In this document: positions 1-9,070 of the stretch, in pieces
Numbering within the stretch: position 1 is the stretch's first letter
How the letters are laid out: the number at the start of each line of letters is the position of its first letter
DNA from: Luteolibacter sp.
GTDB lineage: Bacteria > Verrucomicrobiota > Verrucomicrobiia > Verrucomicrobiales > Akkermansiaceae
Assembly (NCBI GenBank): GCA_021298895.1
Contig: JAJTHK010000107.1
Span: 1 to 38,076, forward strand
DNA: 38,076 nt
Reading direction: 5' to 3'
The notes under the pieces: model-generated
The model's input: the letters and a program-made list of their open reading frames with translations, nothing else
Database searches by the model: none
Told to the model about the DNA's origin: nothing
Program-made: the position numbers and the translations under genes

Positions 1-382
1 AGCCTTTCATTCGATCAATTTGGTTATGAGTGAAAAACGGATATTCGGAAATTCCCAACTCGGTGCGCTTGCTTTCCATCACGTTCACCGAGTTGTGCAA
101 CATGGCACAGGTGAGCTCGGCGGCTTCTGGTGTGAGAAACACTTTCGCGCGTTGCTGATGTTCCATGCAAACCGGCAGGGTTCCGACGTGATCCAGGTGC
201 GAATGGGTCACAAAAATCGCGTCTGCCGTATCGTCTTCGATCAACTCGTAACGCGGCTTTGCGGTCACTCCCTCTTCTTTCGGATGCATCCCCGCATCGA
301 GAACCACTCTCACCCCATCGGCATCCAGCACATACGAATTTGCTCCTATCCCGACGTCTCTACAGATACTTTTGAAAATCAT
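1..382 (-). CDS. MBL-fold metallo-hydrolase (RNA-processing exonuclease / CPSF-like), N-terminal part; truncated by window edge
   Basis: Reverse-complement translation from ATG at 382: MIFKSICRDVGIGANSYVLDADGVRVVLDAGMHPKEEG...DAIFVTHSHLDHVGTLPVCMEH...; HxHxDH motif (HSHLDH). Not in the ORF track because no stop lies in the window; the listed 20..475 + ORF is its antisense. Confidence 0.85.
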   Translation of the reverse strand, partial: MIFKSICRDVGIGANSYVLDADGVRVVLDAGMHPKEEGVTAKPRYELIEDDTADAIFVTHSHLDHVGTLPVCMEHQQRAKVFLTPEAAELTCAMLHNSVNVMESKRTELGISEYPFFTHNQIDRMKG

Positions 383-464
383 TACTGCGCGCACCCTCTG
401 CAATATGAGGGGGGCTGTCAATGCGCTGTGATGCGCGTTTGGGGTTCAAATTTTCACCGCACCC

Positions 465-606
465 CACTTCGCTAAAGCTACGAGGGGCAAGAAGCCGCAA
501 AGCATAGAGTGATATGCTGAATGGGAGGTTGATAATTATCCTCTTCCTTTGCGTCTTAGCGGCTTGGCGCGAGATCTCATTGTGACGAAGCCGGTCGCAG
601 ACCGGC
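465..606. repeat. Intergenic repeat cluster (CTTCGCTAAAGCTACG unit; degenerate CGCAAAG inverted repeat; GCCGGTC-GCA-GACCGGC hairpin)
   Basis: Same CTTCGCTAAAGCTACG and CCTTTGCGTCTT.GCGGCTT motifs as the 3.0-3.2 kb cluster; perfect hairpin at 590-606. Confidence 0.75.
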
Positions 607-615
607 TCTCCGGTA

Positions 616-1713
616 TTATACGATCCCTTCAGCGGTTTCCTGTTTAAGTCTGAGTTGGCCACAAGCGGCGTCGATGTCGTGGCCTTTTTCGATGCGTAGG
701 GTGGCGGTGACTCCGGCTTGCTTTAGAACATCTTGGAACGCACGGCAGTGAGAGAGGGCGGGGCGTTCCCACTCAAGTCCTTCGACGGTGTTGTAGGGGA
801 TTAGGTTCACCTTGGCGGAAATGTTGCGGGCGTGGCGGGCGAGGATGGCGGCTTGTTCGAGGTCGTCGTTGACGCCTTTGATCAGAATATACTCCAGCGT
901 GAGCTTTTGTTTTTTGGTCGAGTTCCAATGCGCAAGCGAATCTAACAATTCTGCGACCGGATATTTTTTGTTTACCGGCATGATCTTATTGCGGACTTCA
1001 TCGGTTGCGCCATGGAAGGAGATGGCGAGTCGGATTTGCTGGGGATGATCGGCGAGCTTGCGGATTTGCGGAGCGAGGCCGGAAGTGGAAATGGTGAGAT
1101 GACGCGCGCCTAGGTGCAAGGTTTCGGGGCCTGTGATCAATGCGATTGCGGCCATGAGGTTGTTGAAATTCGCCATCGGCTCGCCCATGCCCATGAACAC
1201 GAGGTTGTCCACGCGCTCGCCAGAAATTTGTTCGGCGGCAAGGACTTGGCCGGCGATTTCTGAGGCGTCCAAGTTCCGGGTGTAGCCAGCTAGACCCGAT
1301 GCGCAGAACTTGCAGCCGTATGCGCAGCCGACCTGTGACGAAACGCAGAGGGTGCGTCGATCCGATTTCTCACCGTAGAGCGCGGGGTTGGCGGGGATGA
1401 GGACGGATTCGATGTAACGACCGTCGTGGAGTTTGAAAAGGAACTTGCGGGTGGTGTCTTCGCTGCCTTGGGTTTTCGCGTGGGTGAGGGCAGTGATGCG
1501 AAATGATGCGGCAAGTTTTTCTCGTAGCGCGGCCGAGAGGTTGGTCATCTGGTCAATTGAAGTGACCTTTTTTTTCCAGACCCAATCGAGGATTTGTTTG
1601 GCGCGGAATGCAGGCTCATGGTTGGCAGCGAGCCATTCCGAGAGTTCTTGCGGAGAAAGCCCCGGCAAGGCGGGTAGCGCGGGTTGTTTAGCAATCGATG
1701 AAACCTCAGACAT
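616..1713 (-). CDS. rlmN: 23S rRNA (adenine(2503)-C(2))-methyltransferase, radical SAM
   Basis: 365 aa; CAYGCKFCASG radical-SAM CxxxCxxC motif, VFMGMGEPMANF, SFHGATDEVRNKIMPVN; typical RlmN architecture. Confidence 0.95.
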   Translation of the reverse strand: MSEVSSIAKQPALPALPGLSPQELSEWLAANHEPAFRAKQILDWVWKKKVTSIDQMTNLSAALREKLAASFRITALTHAKTQGSEDTTRKFLFKLHDGRYIESVLIPANPALYGEKSDRRTLCVSSQVGCAYGCKFCASGLAGYTRNLDASEIAGQVLAAEQISGERVDNLVFMGMGEPMANFNNLMAAIALITGPETLHLGARHLTISTSGLAPQIRKLADHPQQIRLAISFHGATDEVRNKIMPVNKKYPVAELLDSLAHWNSTKKQKLTLEYILIKGVNDDLEQAAILARHARNISAKVNLIPYNTVEGLEWERPALSHCRAFQDVLKQAGVTATLRIEKGHDIDAACGQLRLKQETAEGIV

Positions 1714-1719
1714 TGAAAT

Positions 1720-2898
1720 CTATTCCGTGAAAGTGAATTTAACGCCTTTGCTCGTGTAGGCCTTGGTGATGTCTTTTTCCAGTTCCAACCAAGTTTGTCC
1801 GTCTAACAGAACTTCTAAAGCCGCTTCGCCTTGTTTGCCTTCACGGAGAGCTTTGAGGAATTTTTTAATTCTTACCCCGTCTTTCTCTCTATCCATGTGA
1901 AAGAAATAGTTCGTGATCAACATGCCGCAGCCGTAATTGACCTGAGCGTTTCCAGTGAAGCTGGTGTATGACTGAAGCATGAAATTTTTCAGCGGGCCGA
2001 GTTTGATTTTCTCACCCAAACCCCGCCCGCCCGTGCCGTCTTTGCCGTATGCGGTGGCGTATTCGACAATAGATTTCGCGTTGCCTCTGACGTTGAACAT
2101 TCCACTGCTGAAATACGGCGTGACAGCCACATATTCCGCAAGGCCTTCGGTGAACCATCCCATCGAACCCTCCGCATAGTAAGGATGTGGAGTCAGTTGA
2201 TGCACCAATTCATGTGGCAGGGTTTTAGAAGATTTTTCCCTATCCATCACATAACCGGTTCCTGCCTTTTTCACTCCCAAGCTCGTGAGCGGAACCATGA
2301 CGATATTTTTTCCGCCGATGTAAACACCCGCACTGCCAGGAGGCCCTCCAGCGGAGTGATAATCATTGGCATTTTCAAAAAGAAATATCTCATATTTTCC
2401 ATCCTTCTTGGCTCCGCCATTCACAGAGAGAGGTAATTCTCTAACAAATTGATGCGTGGTCTCGAATAAAACGGCGAAACCTTTCACCACGGATGCCCCG
2501 AGCCGCACATCGCAGTTGTAGCGATAGTTTGCTGATTCGTACACAAACTGTTTGGTATCCTTGTCCTCCTTGGCCGTAGCGATCTCAGGGTCACCCTTGA
2601 ATTTTACCTGCTCCGGCCATGGGTCTTCGAAATTGAGTTTGTTGTCCTCTGCGGGCGCACCTTTGGCTGGTTCTTGGCTGTAGTTTTGAATCCACAACTG
2701 ATCGTCTTTGGAAAGCTTAGCGATAGGAAACGGGGACTCTTTGCCATTCGGCAGCTGCAAAATCGCATTGCCATTTTCGACACGAAGCAACATGGCTTTG
2801 GTATTCCGACCTTGGTCGTCCGTCCAAATACGCTCGATCTGACGACCCATGCTCAGCACGGAACCTGCTAATAAAATGATGATGATGGAAAATTTCAT
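1720..2898 (-). CDS. Secreted SHD1-domain-like protein with putative zinc metallopeptidase (HELVHQ) domain
   Basis: N-terminal signal-like segment, RIWTDDQGRNTKAMLLRVENGNAILQLPNGKESPFPIAKLSKDDQLWI (SHD1-like repeat), then LPHELVHQLTPHPYYAEGSMGWFTEGLAEY (HExxH...E gluzincin pattern). Ends 6 bp upstream of rlmN start. Confidence 0.7.
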   Translation of the reverse strand: MKFSIIIILLAGSVLSMGRQIERIWTDDQGRNTKAMLLRVENGNAILQLPNGKESPFPIAKLSKDDQLWIQNYSQEPAKGAPAEDNKLNFEDPWPEQVKFKGDPEIATAKEDKDTKQFVYESANYRYNCDVRLGASVVKGFAVLFETTHQFVRELPLSVNGGAKKDGKYEIFLFENANDYHSAGGPPGSAGVYIGGKNIVMVPLTSLGVKKAGTGYVMDREKSSKTLPHELVHQLTPHPYYAEGSMGWFTEGLAEYVAVTPYFSSGMFNVRGNAKSIVEYATAYGKDGTGGRGLGEKIKLGPLKNFMLQSYTSFTGNAQVNYGCGMLITNYFFHMDREKDGVRIKKFLKALREGKQGEAALEVLLDGQTWLELEKDITKAYTSKGVKFTFTE

Positions 2899-2997
2899 GT
2901 CGTGTTCGGGAAATCTGCCACCAAAGATTTCATAAGTCGAACCCTGAATCTCGCTTGCGAATCACTGAGGTTGATATGGGTTTAACCACGAATTTTT

Positions 2998-3229
2998 CGA
3001 ATCCGACTTCGCTAAAGCTACGACGGACAAGTTTCACGAAATAGGGAGACGGTGAGTTGGGCGCTGACTGTAAAGAGGTCTCGCGCAAAGCCGCAAAGAC
3101 GCAAAGCAGAAGTAATGGCTATCGGCTCAGGTAGACCCAAATCTTCAGGATACGCAGTTTTTCCGAAAGGATCCGATGATTCAACCTTTCATGATCTCTT
3201 CCTTTGCGTCTTTGCGGCTTTGCGCGAGA
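2998..3229. repeat. Intergenic repeat cluster: GACTTCGCTAAAGCTACGACGGACAAG unit plus 28-bp perfect inverted repeat TCTCGCGCAAAGCCGCAAAGACGCAAAG
   Basis: IR arms at 3079-3106 and 3202-3229; the CTTCGCTAAAGCTACG unit near 3007 recurs near 467. Confidence 0.85.
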
Positions 3230-3256
3230 CGAAATCTACCTTTTCTCCCACAAAAG

Positions 3257-3285
3257 AAAAAACCGGTCCCGAAAACGGAACCGGC
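3257..3285 (-). terminator. Rho-independent terminator of rplI
   Basis: On the - strand: CCGGTTCCG-TTTT-CGGGACCGG-TTTTTT, located 31 bp past the rplI stop. Confidence 0.85.
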
Positions 3286-3315
3286 TTTTGAAATTTCTAT
3301 CTAGAAAACCTAATT

Positions 3316-3786
3316 TCAGTCTTCGTCTTTCACATCGCCAGCATCAACGGTGATGGTGAGCTGAGCGGTGACTTGGGCGTTGAGCTTGATATCAACCACG
3401 GTCTTGCCGGATTTTTTGATCGGCTTGTCGAGTTGGATCGCGTGGCGATCGACGGTGATGCCTGCTGCTTCCAGCTCCTTGTGGATGTCCATGTTGGTGA
3501 CCGATCCGAATGCCTTGCCACCTTGACCGGTGGAGAGGGTGAAGGATGGCTTGAGCTTGGCAATCTTGGTGGCGACTTCTTGAGCAACAACGAGTTCTTC
3601 AGCCTCACGCTTCGCGCGATTGGTTTTGAGAGCCTCGACGTGGCGAAGGTTTGCTTTGGTTGCCTCGTAGGCTTTGCCTTGTGGAACAAGGTAGTTGCGG
3701 GCGTAGCCAGCGCGGACTTTAACGACATCGGCTTCGGAGCCGAGGCCGGCGATTTTTTCTTTGAGGATGACTTGTGCGGTGGCCAT
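3316..3786 (-). CDS. rplI: 50S ribosomal protein L9
   Basis: MATAQVILKEKIAGLGSEADVVKVRAGYARNYLVPQGKAYEATKANL...; the listed ORF start (4146) is too long, and ATG at 3786 fits the family. Confidence 0.93.
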   Translation of the reverse strand: MATAQVILKEKIAGLGSEADVVKVRAGYARNYLVPQGKAYEATKANLRHVEALKTNRAKREAEELVVAQEVATKIAKLKPSFTLSTGQGGKAFGSVTNMDIHKELEAAGITVDRHAIQLDKPIKKSGKTVVDIKLNAQVTAQLTITVDAGDVKDED

Positions 3787-3869
3787 AATTTGAAAGTGTT
3801 TGGTTGAGAAACGGGCGGCGGATTTAGGCTTGGCGGAGGGATGCGTCAAGGAGAATCTTTGGAAAGGGG

Positions 3870-4283
3870 GTGAACAGCCTTGCCTTGAGGGCTTTGGCAT
3901 GTATTTTCCACTTAGTGCGAGTCCTTTCCTCCATCCTATTTGCCCTGATGGCCCTAGTCCTGCCGATGGCTGGGGTGCAGCGGTATGTATGCACGGTGGA
4001 TATGGAGTTTTCGGGAAAGGTGACCGAATGCCCCAATCAATGCGGTGACTGCTGCAAGGGAGAGGGCGTGCCCGAGTGCATGGTGGAAGCGGATTTGATT
4101 CCCGATGCGGAGCTGCCAAATCTCGGCCAGATGCACATCTTGCCACCTGATGGTGCCATCTTCGTTCGCATCAGCGCGGAGAATCTCAGACAAATCGATG
4201 CCTGCTCGACCCGTCTCGAGGATCATCGTGACCCACCGGATCCTTTGGATTGGTATGTGAAGCAGCAACGATTGCTGATTTGA
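3870..4283 (+). CDS. Small Cys-rich secreted/membrane-anchored protein of unknown function
   Basis: GTG start; hydrophobic N-terminus (LVRVLSSILFALMALVLPMAG) then CPNQCGDCCKGEGVPEC; 98 bp upstream of the HlyD gene, same strand. Start uncertain. Confidence 0.55.
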   Translation: MNSLALRALACIFHLVRVLSSILFALMALVLPMAGVQRYVCTVDMEFSGKVTECPNQCGDCCKGEGVPECMVEADLIPDAELPNLGQMHILPPDGAIFVRISAENLRQIDACSTRLEDHRDPPDPLDWYVKQQRLLI

Positions 4284-4381
4284 AAATCGGGAAATCCTGA
4301 TGGTGCCGGGCGATTTGATGAAATCGCGGCACGTTTTTCTCCGTTGGGTTTCTGACCCGTCATTTTCAATTTTTTCCAATT

Positions 4382-5779
4382 ATGCCAATCAACCGCCTCA
4401 ATCCCGGGCAACTTCTCACCACCGCCAATCTTTCCCCAAGCACCCGCAGGCGCATGGCGGTCTGGATTTTGCCGCTCGGTCTCTTGCTAGGGTTCTTGCT
4501 GATCTTCGCCCTGCTGTTTCGTGACCGCTTGGTCCCCGCGAAAAAGGTCGATGTCTTTTCTGCCGTCGGCATCGAGGAAAACATCAAAGCCTCGACATCT
4601 AAGAAATCCGCAAACGTCGTCGGAAAATTGATGTTTCAAGCCTCAGGTTGGATCGAGCCGGATCCGCTGGCTATCAAAGCGACCGCGCTGACCGATGGCA
4701 TCGTCGATACCGTTCATGTTCTCGAAGGTGAGTTGGTGAAAAAAGGTGATCTGTTAGCGACCTTGGTTCGGATCGATTCCAAACTCGAGCGCGATGCGAT
4801 GGCAGCGAAGCTCGTGGAGATGAAAGCGTCGTTCGATGCGCATTGCGTGAAGACCCAACTGGCGTTGCAGCGGATGGAAGTGGAAAAGGCAGGACTGTCG
4901 ATTGCGGAAGCGGATGCCGAAGAGGCGAATGATAAACTTCGTCGCTATGAACGTCTAACCAAAGGCACCATTTCAGAAGACGACATGTTAGCAACGCGGC
5001 TCAATCAAAAACGCCGACACGCCGAAGTCGATGCCGCGAAGGCACGGATCACGGGGATCACTCAAGAGCTCAATCAGATCGCTTTCGAAATTCTGGCGAT
5101 CCAATCCCAGATCAAGGAAGCGGAGATTTCTCTACAAAAAGCCGAGCTCGCACATGCGCGGACGGAAATCAAAGCGCCAGTGGATGGTCGTGTGCTCGCG
5201 TTGAAAGCAGCACCGGGTCAGAAAAAAATGTTAGGCATGGATGATATGGATAGCTCGACCATTGCGATTTTATACGAGCCGGCCCACCTGCAAGTGCGCG
5301 TCGATGTTCCGCTAGCGGACGCAGCGGGTCTCAGCGTTGGCCAACGCGCGAAGATTCGTTCCAATCTTCTTCCTGATCAGGTCTTCGAAGGCGAAGTCAC
5401 AAGAATCGAAGGTGCGGCGGATTTGCAACGCAACACCCTGCAAGCGAAAGTCCGCATCGAAAACCCTGACGACAAACTCCGTCCGGAGATGCTGAGTCGG
5501 GTCGAGTTTTTTGAAACCACCATTGCTACTACAAATGCCGTAGTTGAATCGACGGGTATCGCGGTGTATGTTCCCAAAGAAGCGATCCAAGACAATCACG
5601 TTTGGATCTGCGATCCTGATACCAAGCGTGCCGAGCGACGTGCCGTGAATCCCGGTGTGAACAAAGACAGCATGGTTTTGGTCAGCCCTGAAGTCCGACC
5701 CGGCGAATGGGTGGTCACCAAACCCCTCGATCTCAAAATCGGCCAACGCCTCAACCCTATTTTCAAAGAACGTTTATGA
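4382..5779 (+). CDS. HlyD/RND-type periplasmic adaptor (membrane fusion protein) of an ABC efflux system
   Basis: N-terminal TM, LVKKGDLLATL lipoyl-like half motif, coiled coil, then AELAHARTEIKAPVDGRVLALKAAPGQ; overlaps next gene by 4 bp (ATGA). Confidence 0.85.
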   Translation: MPINRLNPGQLLTTANLSPSTRRRMAVWILPLGLLLGFLLIFALLFRDRLVPAKKVDVFSAVGIEENIKASTSKKSANVVGKLMFQASGWIEPDPLAIKATALTDGIVDTVHVLEGELVKKGDLLATLVRIDSKLERDAMAAKLVEMKASFDAHCVKTQLALQRMEVEKAGLSIAEADAEEANDKLRRYERLTKGTISEDDMLATRLNQKRRHAEVDAAKARITGITQELNQIAFEILAIQSQIKEAEISLQKAELAHARTEIKAPVDGRVLALKAAPGQKKMLGMDDMDSSTIAILYEPAHLQVRVDVPLADAAGLSVGQRAKIRSNLLPDQVFEGEVTRIEGAADLQRNTLQAKVRIENPDDKLRPEMLSRVEFFETTIATTNAVVESTGIAVYVPKEAIQDNHVWICDPDTKRAERRAVNPGVNKDSMVLVSPEVRPGEWVVTKPLDLKIGQRLNPIFKERL

Positions 5780-6456
5780 TCACCTGCAAATCCATTTCCA
5801 AATCCTATACCAAAGGCACGAACATCGTGACGCCTCTGGAAAATCTCGACCTTGAGGTGGGTCGTGGGGAGTTCCTCGCGCTGATGGGACCATCGGGTTC
5901 CGGGAAAACCACACTGCTCAATTTGATTTCAGGCATCGATTCGCCAAGCTCAGGCAGCCTTATCATCGATGGCGAAAACATCGCGTCATTCAGTCGAAAA
6001 CAACTCACGGCATGGCGCGCACGCAAGGTCGGTTACATCTTTCAGCTTTATCATCTGATTCCCGTTCTAACCGCTTTCGAAAACGTCGAACTGCCATTGT
6101 TGATCACCTCGATGAGCAAGGCGGAGCGGAGACAGAAAGCCGAAGAGGCGTTGGAGATCGTGGGCTTGCAGGATCGGTCCCACCATACGCCGAGCGAGTT
6201 GTCGGGAGGACAGGAACAACGGGTAGCGATCGCACGGGCTTTGGTGGCCGATCCGGCGTTGTTGGTGGCGGACGAACCGACGGGGGATTTGGACCGCGAA
6301 TCCGCGACGATGATTTTGGAGCTGCTGCAAAAACTTTCACGAGAACGCGGGAAAACCATCGTCATGGTGACTCACGATGCTCGCGCGGCTGCGGCGGCGG
6401 ATAGAACCTTGCATTTGGAAAAAGGAAAATTGTTAGAAAACGAACCTCACTTATGA
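5776..6456 (+). CDS. ABC transporter ATP-binding protein (MacB/LolD type)
   Basis: MITCKSISKSYTKGTNIVTPLENL...GPSGSGKTTLLN (Walker A), LSGGQEQRVAIARAL (signature), LLVADEPTGDLD (Walker B). ATG at 5776 overlaps the upstream stop. Confidence 0.93.
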   Translation: MITCKSISKSYTKGTNIVTPLENLDLEVGRGEFLALMGPSGSGKTTLLNLISGIDSPSSGSLIIDGENIASFSRKQLTAWRARKVGYIFQLYHLIPVLTAFENVELPLLITSMSKAERRQKAEEALEIVGLQDRSHHTPSELSGGQEQRVAIARALVADPALLVADEPTGDLDRESATMILELLQKLSRERGKTIVMVTHDARAAAAADRTLHLEKGKLLENEPHL

Positions 6457-7592
6457 CCGCCCTCTTTCAACTTGCTGCGAAACAACTCCTGCGCCACCGC
6501 TTACGGACGGCGCTGACGGTTTGTGGCGTGGCTTCCGGAATGTTTCTTTTTACCTCAGTGGAAACGCTTCAGGATTCGCTGGCATCAGCCACCGAGGAAA
6601 CCGCTGCGGACACAACCTTGGTGGTGTATCGAGAAAATCGTTTCTGCCCGATGGCGAGCCAGTTGCCAGAGCATTATCAGGATGAGATTCGCAAAATGGA
6701 CGGCGTGAAAGAAGTCATCCCCATCAAGATCACCGTGAACAACTGTGGCGCGAGCTTGGATGTGATCACGTTCCGCGGCGTGCCGGAAGGGATGCTGCGC
6801 AAGTTTGCGCCAGAGATCGAGATCATCGAAGGCGATCACGGCGAATGGCTCAAACGCGGTGACGGCGCGTTGTTAGGAGAACAATTTGCGAAACGACGCG
6901 GACTCAAGCCCGGAGATAAATTCGATGCGGTGGGCGTTACGGTGCACGTGGCGGGAATCATTCGGTCGCCTTTCCCGCAGGACAACAACGTCGCCTATGT
7001 GAAGTTGGAATTCCTGCAACAAGCCTCAAAAATGGGCTTGGGCATCGTCACGCAGTTCAATGTGCGGGTGGATAAATCCTCACAGTTGAAACCCGTGGCG
7101 GAAATGATCGATGCCCGTTTCAAATCCGATCAAATGCCCACCAACACCCGACCGGAAAAAGCCTTTTTCGCGGAAGCGGCGGGACAGCTCATCGAGCTGA
7201 TCGGCTTCACCCGTTGGCTCGGGATCGCGGCGGTGGTGGCGGTGGTGCTGTTGGTCGCAAATGCGATTTCCCTCATGGTGCGGAGCAGGGTGAAAGAAAA
7301 CGCCGTGCTGCGGACACTGGGATATCAGAGCCGCGCCATCATGTTCCTGGTGCTCAGCGAAGGCGGCTTGTTAGGTTTGATGGGCGGCCTCTGCGGAGCA
7401 GGCCTCGCCTGGGCATTTCTGCGTTGGCAAAGTTTCACCATGGGCAGCGAAGGTCAAACCCTCGCGATCCTACCTCAAATTTCCACCGTCCTCTTCGCAA
7501 TCACCGCGGCGTTATTGTTAGGAATCATCGCCTCGATCCATCCCGCATGGATCGCCATCCGCCAACCTATCGTGAAATCCCTAAGGTCATGA
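6453..7592 (+). CDS. ABC transporter permease (FtsX/MacB-like)
   Basis: N-terminal TM plus three C-terminal TMs flanking a periplasmic domain; AISLMVRSRVKENAVLRTLGYQ; ATGA overlap with ATPase gene. Confidence 0.88.
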   Translation: MTALFQLAAKQLLRHRLRTALTVCGVASGMFLFTSVETLQDSLASATEETAADTTLVVYRENRFCPMASQLPEHYQDEIRKMDGVKEVIPIKITVNNCGASLDVITFRGVPEGMLRKFAPEIEIIEGDHGEWLKRGDGALLGEQFAKRRGLKPGDKFDAVGVTVHVAGIIRSPFPQDNNVAYVKLEFLQQASKMGLGIVTQFNVRVDKSSQLKPVAEMIDARFKSDQMPTNTRPEKAFFAEAAGQLIELIGFTRWLGIAAVVAVVLLVANAISLMVRSRVKENAVLRTLGYQSRAIMFLVLSEGGLLGLMGGLCGAGLAWAFLRWQSFTMGSEGQTLAILPQISTVLFAITAALLLGIIASIHPAWIAIRQPIVKSLRS

Positions 7593-7613
7593 AGATTGAA
7601 GCGATAAATCGCT

Positions 7614-7641
7614 GTTCCTGGTTCTTGGTTCCTAGTTCTTG
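7614..7641 (+). repeat. Period-7 tandem repeat, GTTCYTR x4
   Basis: GTTCCTG GTTCTTG GTTCCTA GTTCTTG in the permease-permease intergenic gap. Confidence 0.8.
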
Positions 7642-7674
7642 GTTGAGCTATGTGCTCCGCAATCTCTCTTCATT

Positions 7675-7702
7675 AAGATTTAGAATTTAAGATTTAGAAT
7701 TT
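7675..7702 (+). repeat. 14-bp (7+7) tandem repeat AAGATTTAGAATTT x2
   Basis: AAGATTTAGAATTT AAGATTTAGAATTT, perfect copies, ending 8 bp before the ATG at 7711. Confidence 0.85.
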
Positions 7703-7710
7703 TCTCCCAC

Positions 7711-8859
7711 ATGCTTCCGTTATCCTACGCTCTTCGAAATCTCTTTCGCGATAAGTCGCGGCTGTTGCAGACAGTCGGTGGCTCAGCGCTTGTGGTGATG
7801 TTGGTGATGGCCGCAGCGGCGCTGAACGGCGGGATGAAACAGGTGCTCGCGGCATCGGGTTCTTCGCGAAATGCGATTCTGTTAGGCGCTGGTAGTGAAG
7901 AGAGCATCCAGCGCAGCGAGGTGAGCGCGCAGTTGTCGGGGATTGCGGAAGCGACGATTCGTGGTGTTTCCAAGGTGATGGGTCGGCCGGCGGCTACGGC
8001 GGAGATTCATTACATGTCAGCGCTTCACACGGCGGATGGTGAAAAAGGCCAGGCCTTGTTTCGTGGGGTGACGCCATCGGCTTTGCTGGTGCATCCGGAA
8101 GTGCGTTTGATCGATGGTACGTTTCCGCAAGCGGGGGAGGTGATGGTTGGAAAACTCGCGTGGCGCAAACTTGGGATCGCGGAGGATGCGTTGATGATAG
8201 GCAAAAAAGTTTTGTTAGATAAATCCGAAATGACCATCTCCGGAGTGTTCGCTGCGCCGGGAACCGTGATGGAATCGGAAATCTGGGCGGTGATTGGTGA
8301 CCTGCGCATGCTCGCGCAGCGCGAGACGGTTTCGTGTGTGGTGTTGCGAATGGATCACCCGAAGTATTTCTCGGATGCCGAGTTATTCGCCCAACAACGT
8401 CTCGATCTCGAGCTCACGGCGATGCGGGAAAGCGATTACTACGCGGCGCTCGGGGATTTCTACAAACCCATCCGCATCATGACTTGGTTGACGGCGGGAT
8501 TGGTCGCTGCGGGAGCGATTTTCGGTGGCTTCAACACGCTCTACGCCGCCTTCGCCTCGCGTATCCGTGAGTTGGCGACCTTGCAAGCGATAGGCTTTGG
8601 TCGGTTCGCGATCTTTTTCAGCCTCATGCAGGAAAGCCTCGTGGCTTGCTTGGCAGGAACCTTGCTCGCTTCCGCTTTGGCTCTATGGTTACTGGATGGC
8701 ATGACCATTCCGTTTTCCATCGGCGCATTCACCATAGGCATCACCCCGGGAGTGGCGGTGATCGGTTTGGTGACAGGAATTCTGTTAGGTATTCTGGGTT
8801 CTATCCCGCCCGCTATCCGTTGCCTCATGCCCGCCTTGCCAAAAGCCCTTCGTTCATGA
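7711..8859 (+). CDS. ABC transporter permease (FtsX/MacB-like), second subunit
   Basis: MLPLSYALRNLFRDKSRLLQTVGGSALVVMLVMAAAALNGG...; C-terminal FtsX-like ASRIRELATLQAIGFGRFAIFFSLMQESL. Confidence 0.88.
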   Translation: MLPLSYALRNLFRDKSRLLQTVGGSALVVMLVMAAAALNGGMKQVLAASGSSRNAILLGAGSEESIQRSEVSAQLSGIAEATIRGVSKVMGRPAATAEIHYMSALHTADGEKGQALFRGVTPSALLVHPEVRLIDGTFPQAGEVMVGKLAWRKLGIAEDALMIGKKVLLDKSEMTISGVFAAPGTVMESEIWAVIGDLRMLAQRETVSCVVLRMDHPKYFSDAELFAQQRLDLELTAMRESDYYAALGDFYKPIRIMTWLTAGLVAAGAIFGGFNTLYAAFASRIRELATLQAIGFGRFAIFFSLMQESLVACLAGTLLASALALWLLDGMTIPFSIGAFTIGITPGVAVIGLVTGILLGILGSIPPAIRCLMPALPKALRS

Positions 8860-8876
8860 AATTTAAAAAAATCGAA

Positions 8877-9038
8877 CCACAGATGGACGCAGATGAACGC
8901 AGATTTTAAGAGACTTGCTGATAATTTAAATTACCTAATAGATGAAAGGCTAAGCGTAAAAAATGTTTTGATAACCTACATTCATTTACCTTCATCTATT
9001 TCTATTTATCCGTGTCCATCCGCGTTTATCCGTGGTTC
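8877..9038. repeat. Intergenic imperfect inverted repeat (CCACAGATGGACGCAGATGAACGCAGA ... TCCGTGTCCATCCGCGTTTATCCGTGGTT)
   Basis: Arms at about 8877-8905 and 9008-9037, imperfectly complementary; resembles a commonly seen bacterial intergenic repeat. Confidence 0.6.
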
Positions 9039-9070
9039 AATTTCTAAATAATTCCAACCCCATCAAAACC

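Noticed and set aside
20-475. + strand ORF of 151 aa at left edge
   Set aside because: Antisense to a clear - strand MBL-fold hydrolase (HSHLDH motif) that runs off the window.
3787-4146. N-terminal extension of the rplI ORF
   Set aside because: L9 starts canonically at MATAQVILKEKIAGLG; the extension overlaps a divergent gene and lacks L9 homology.
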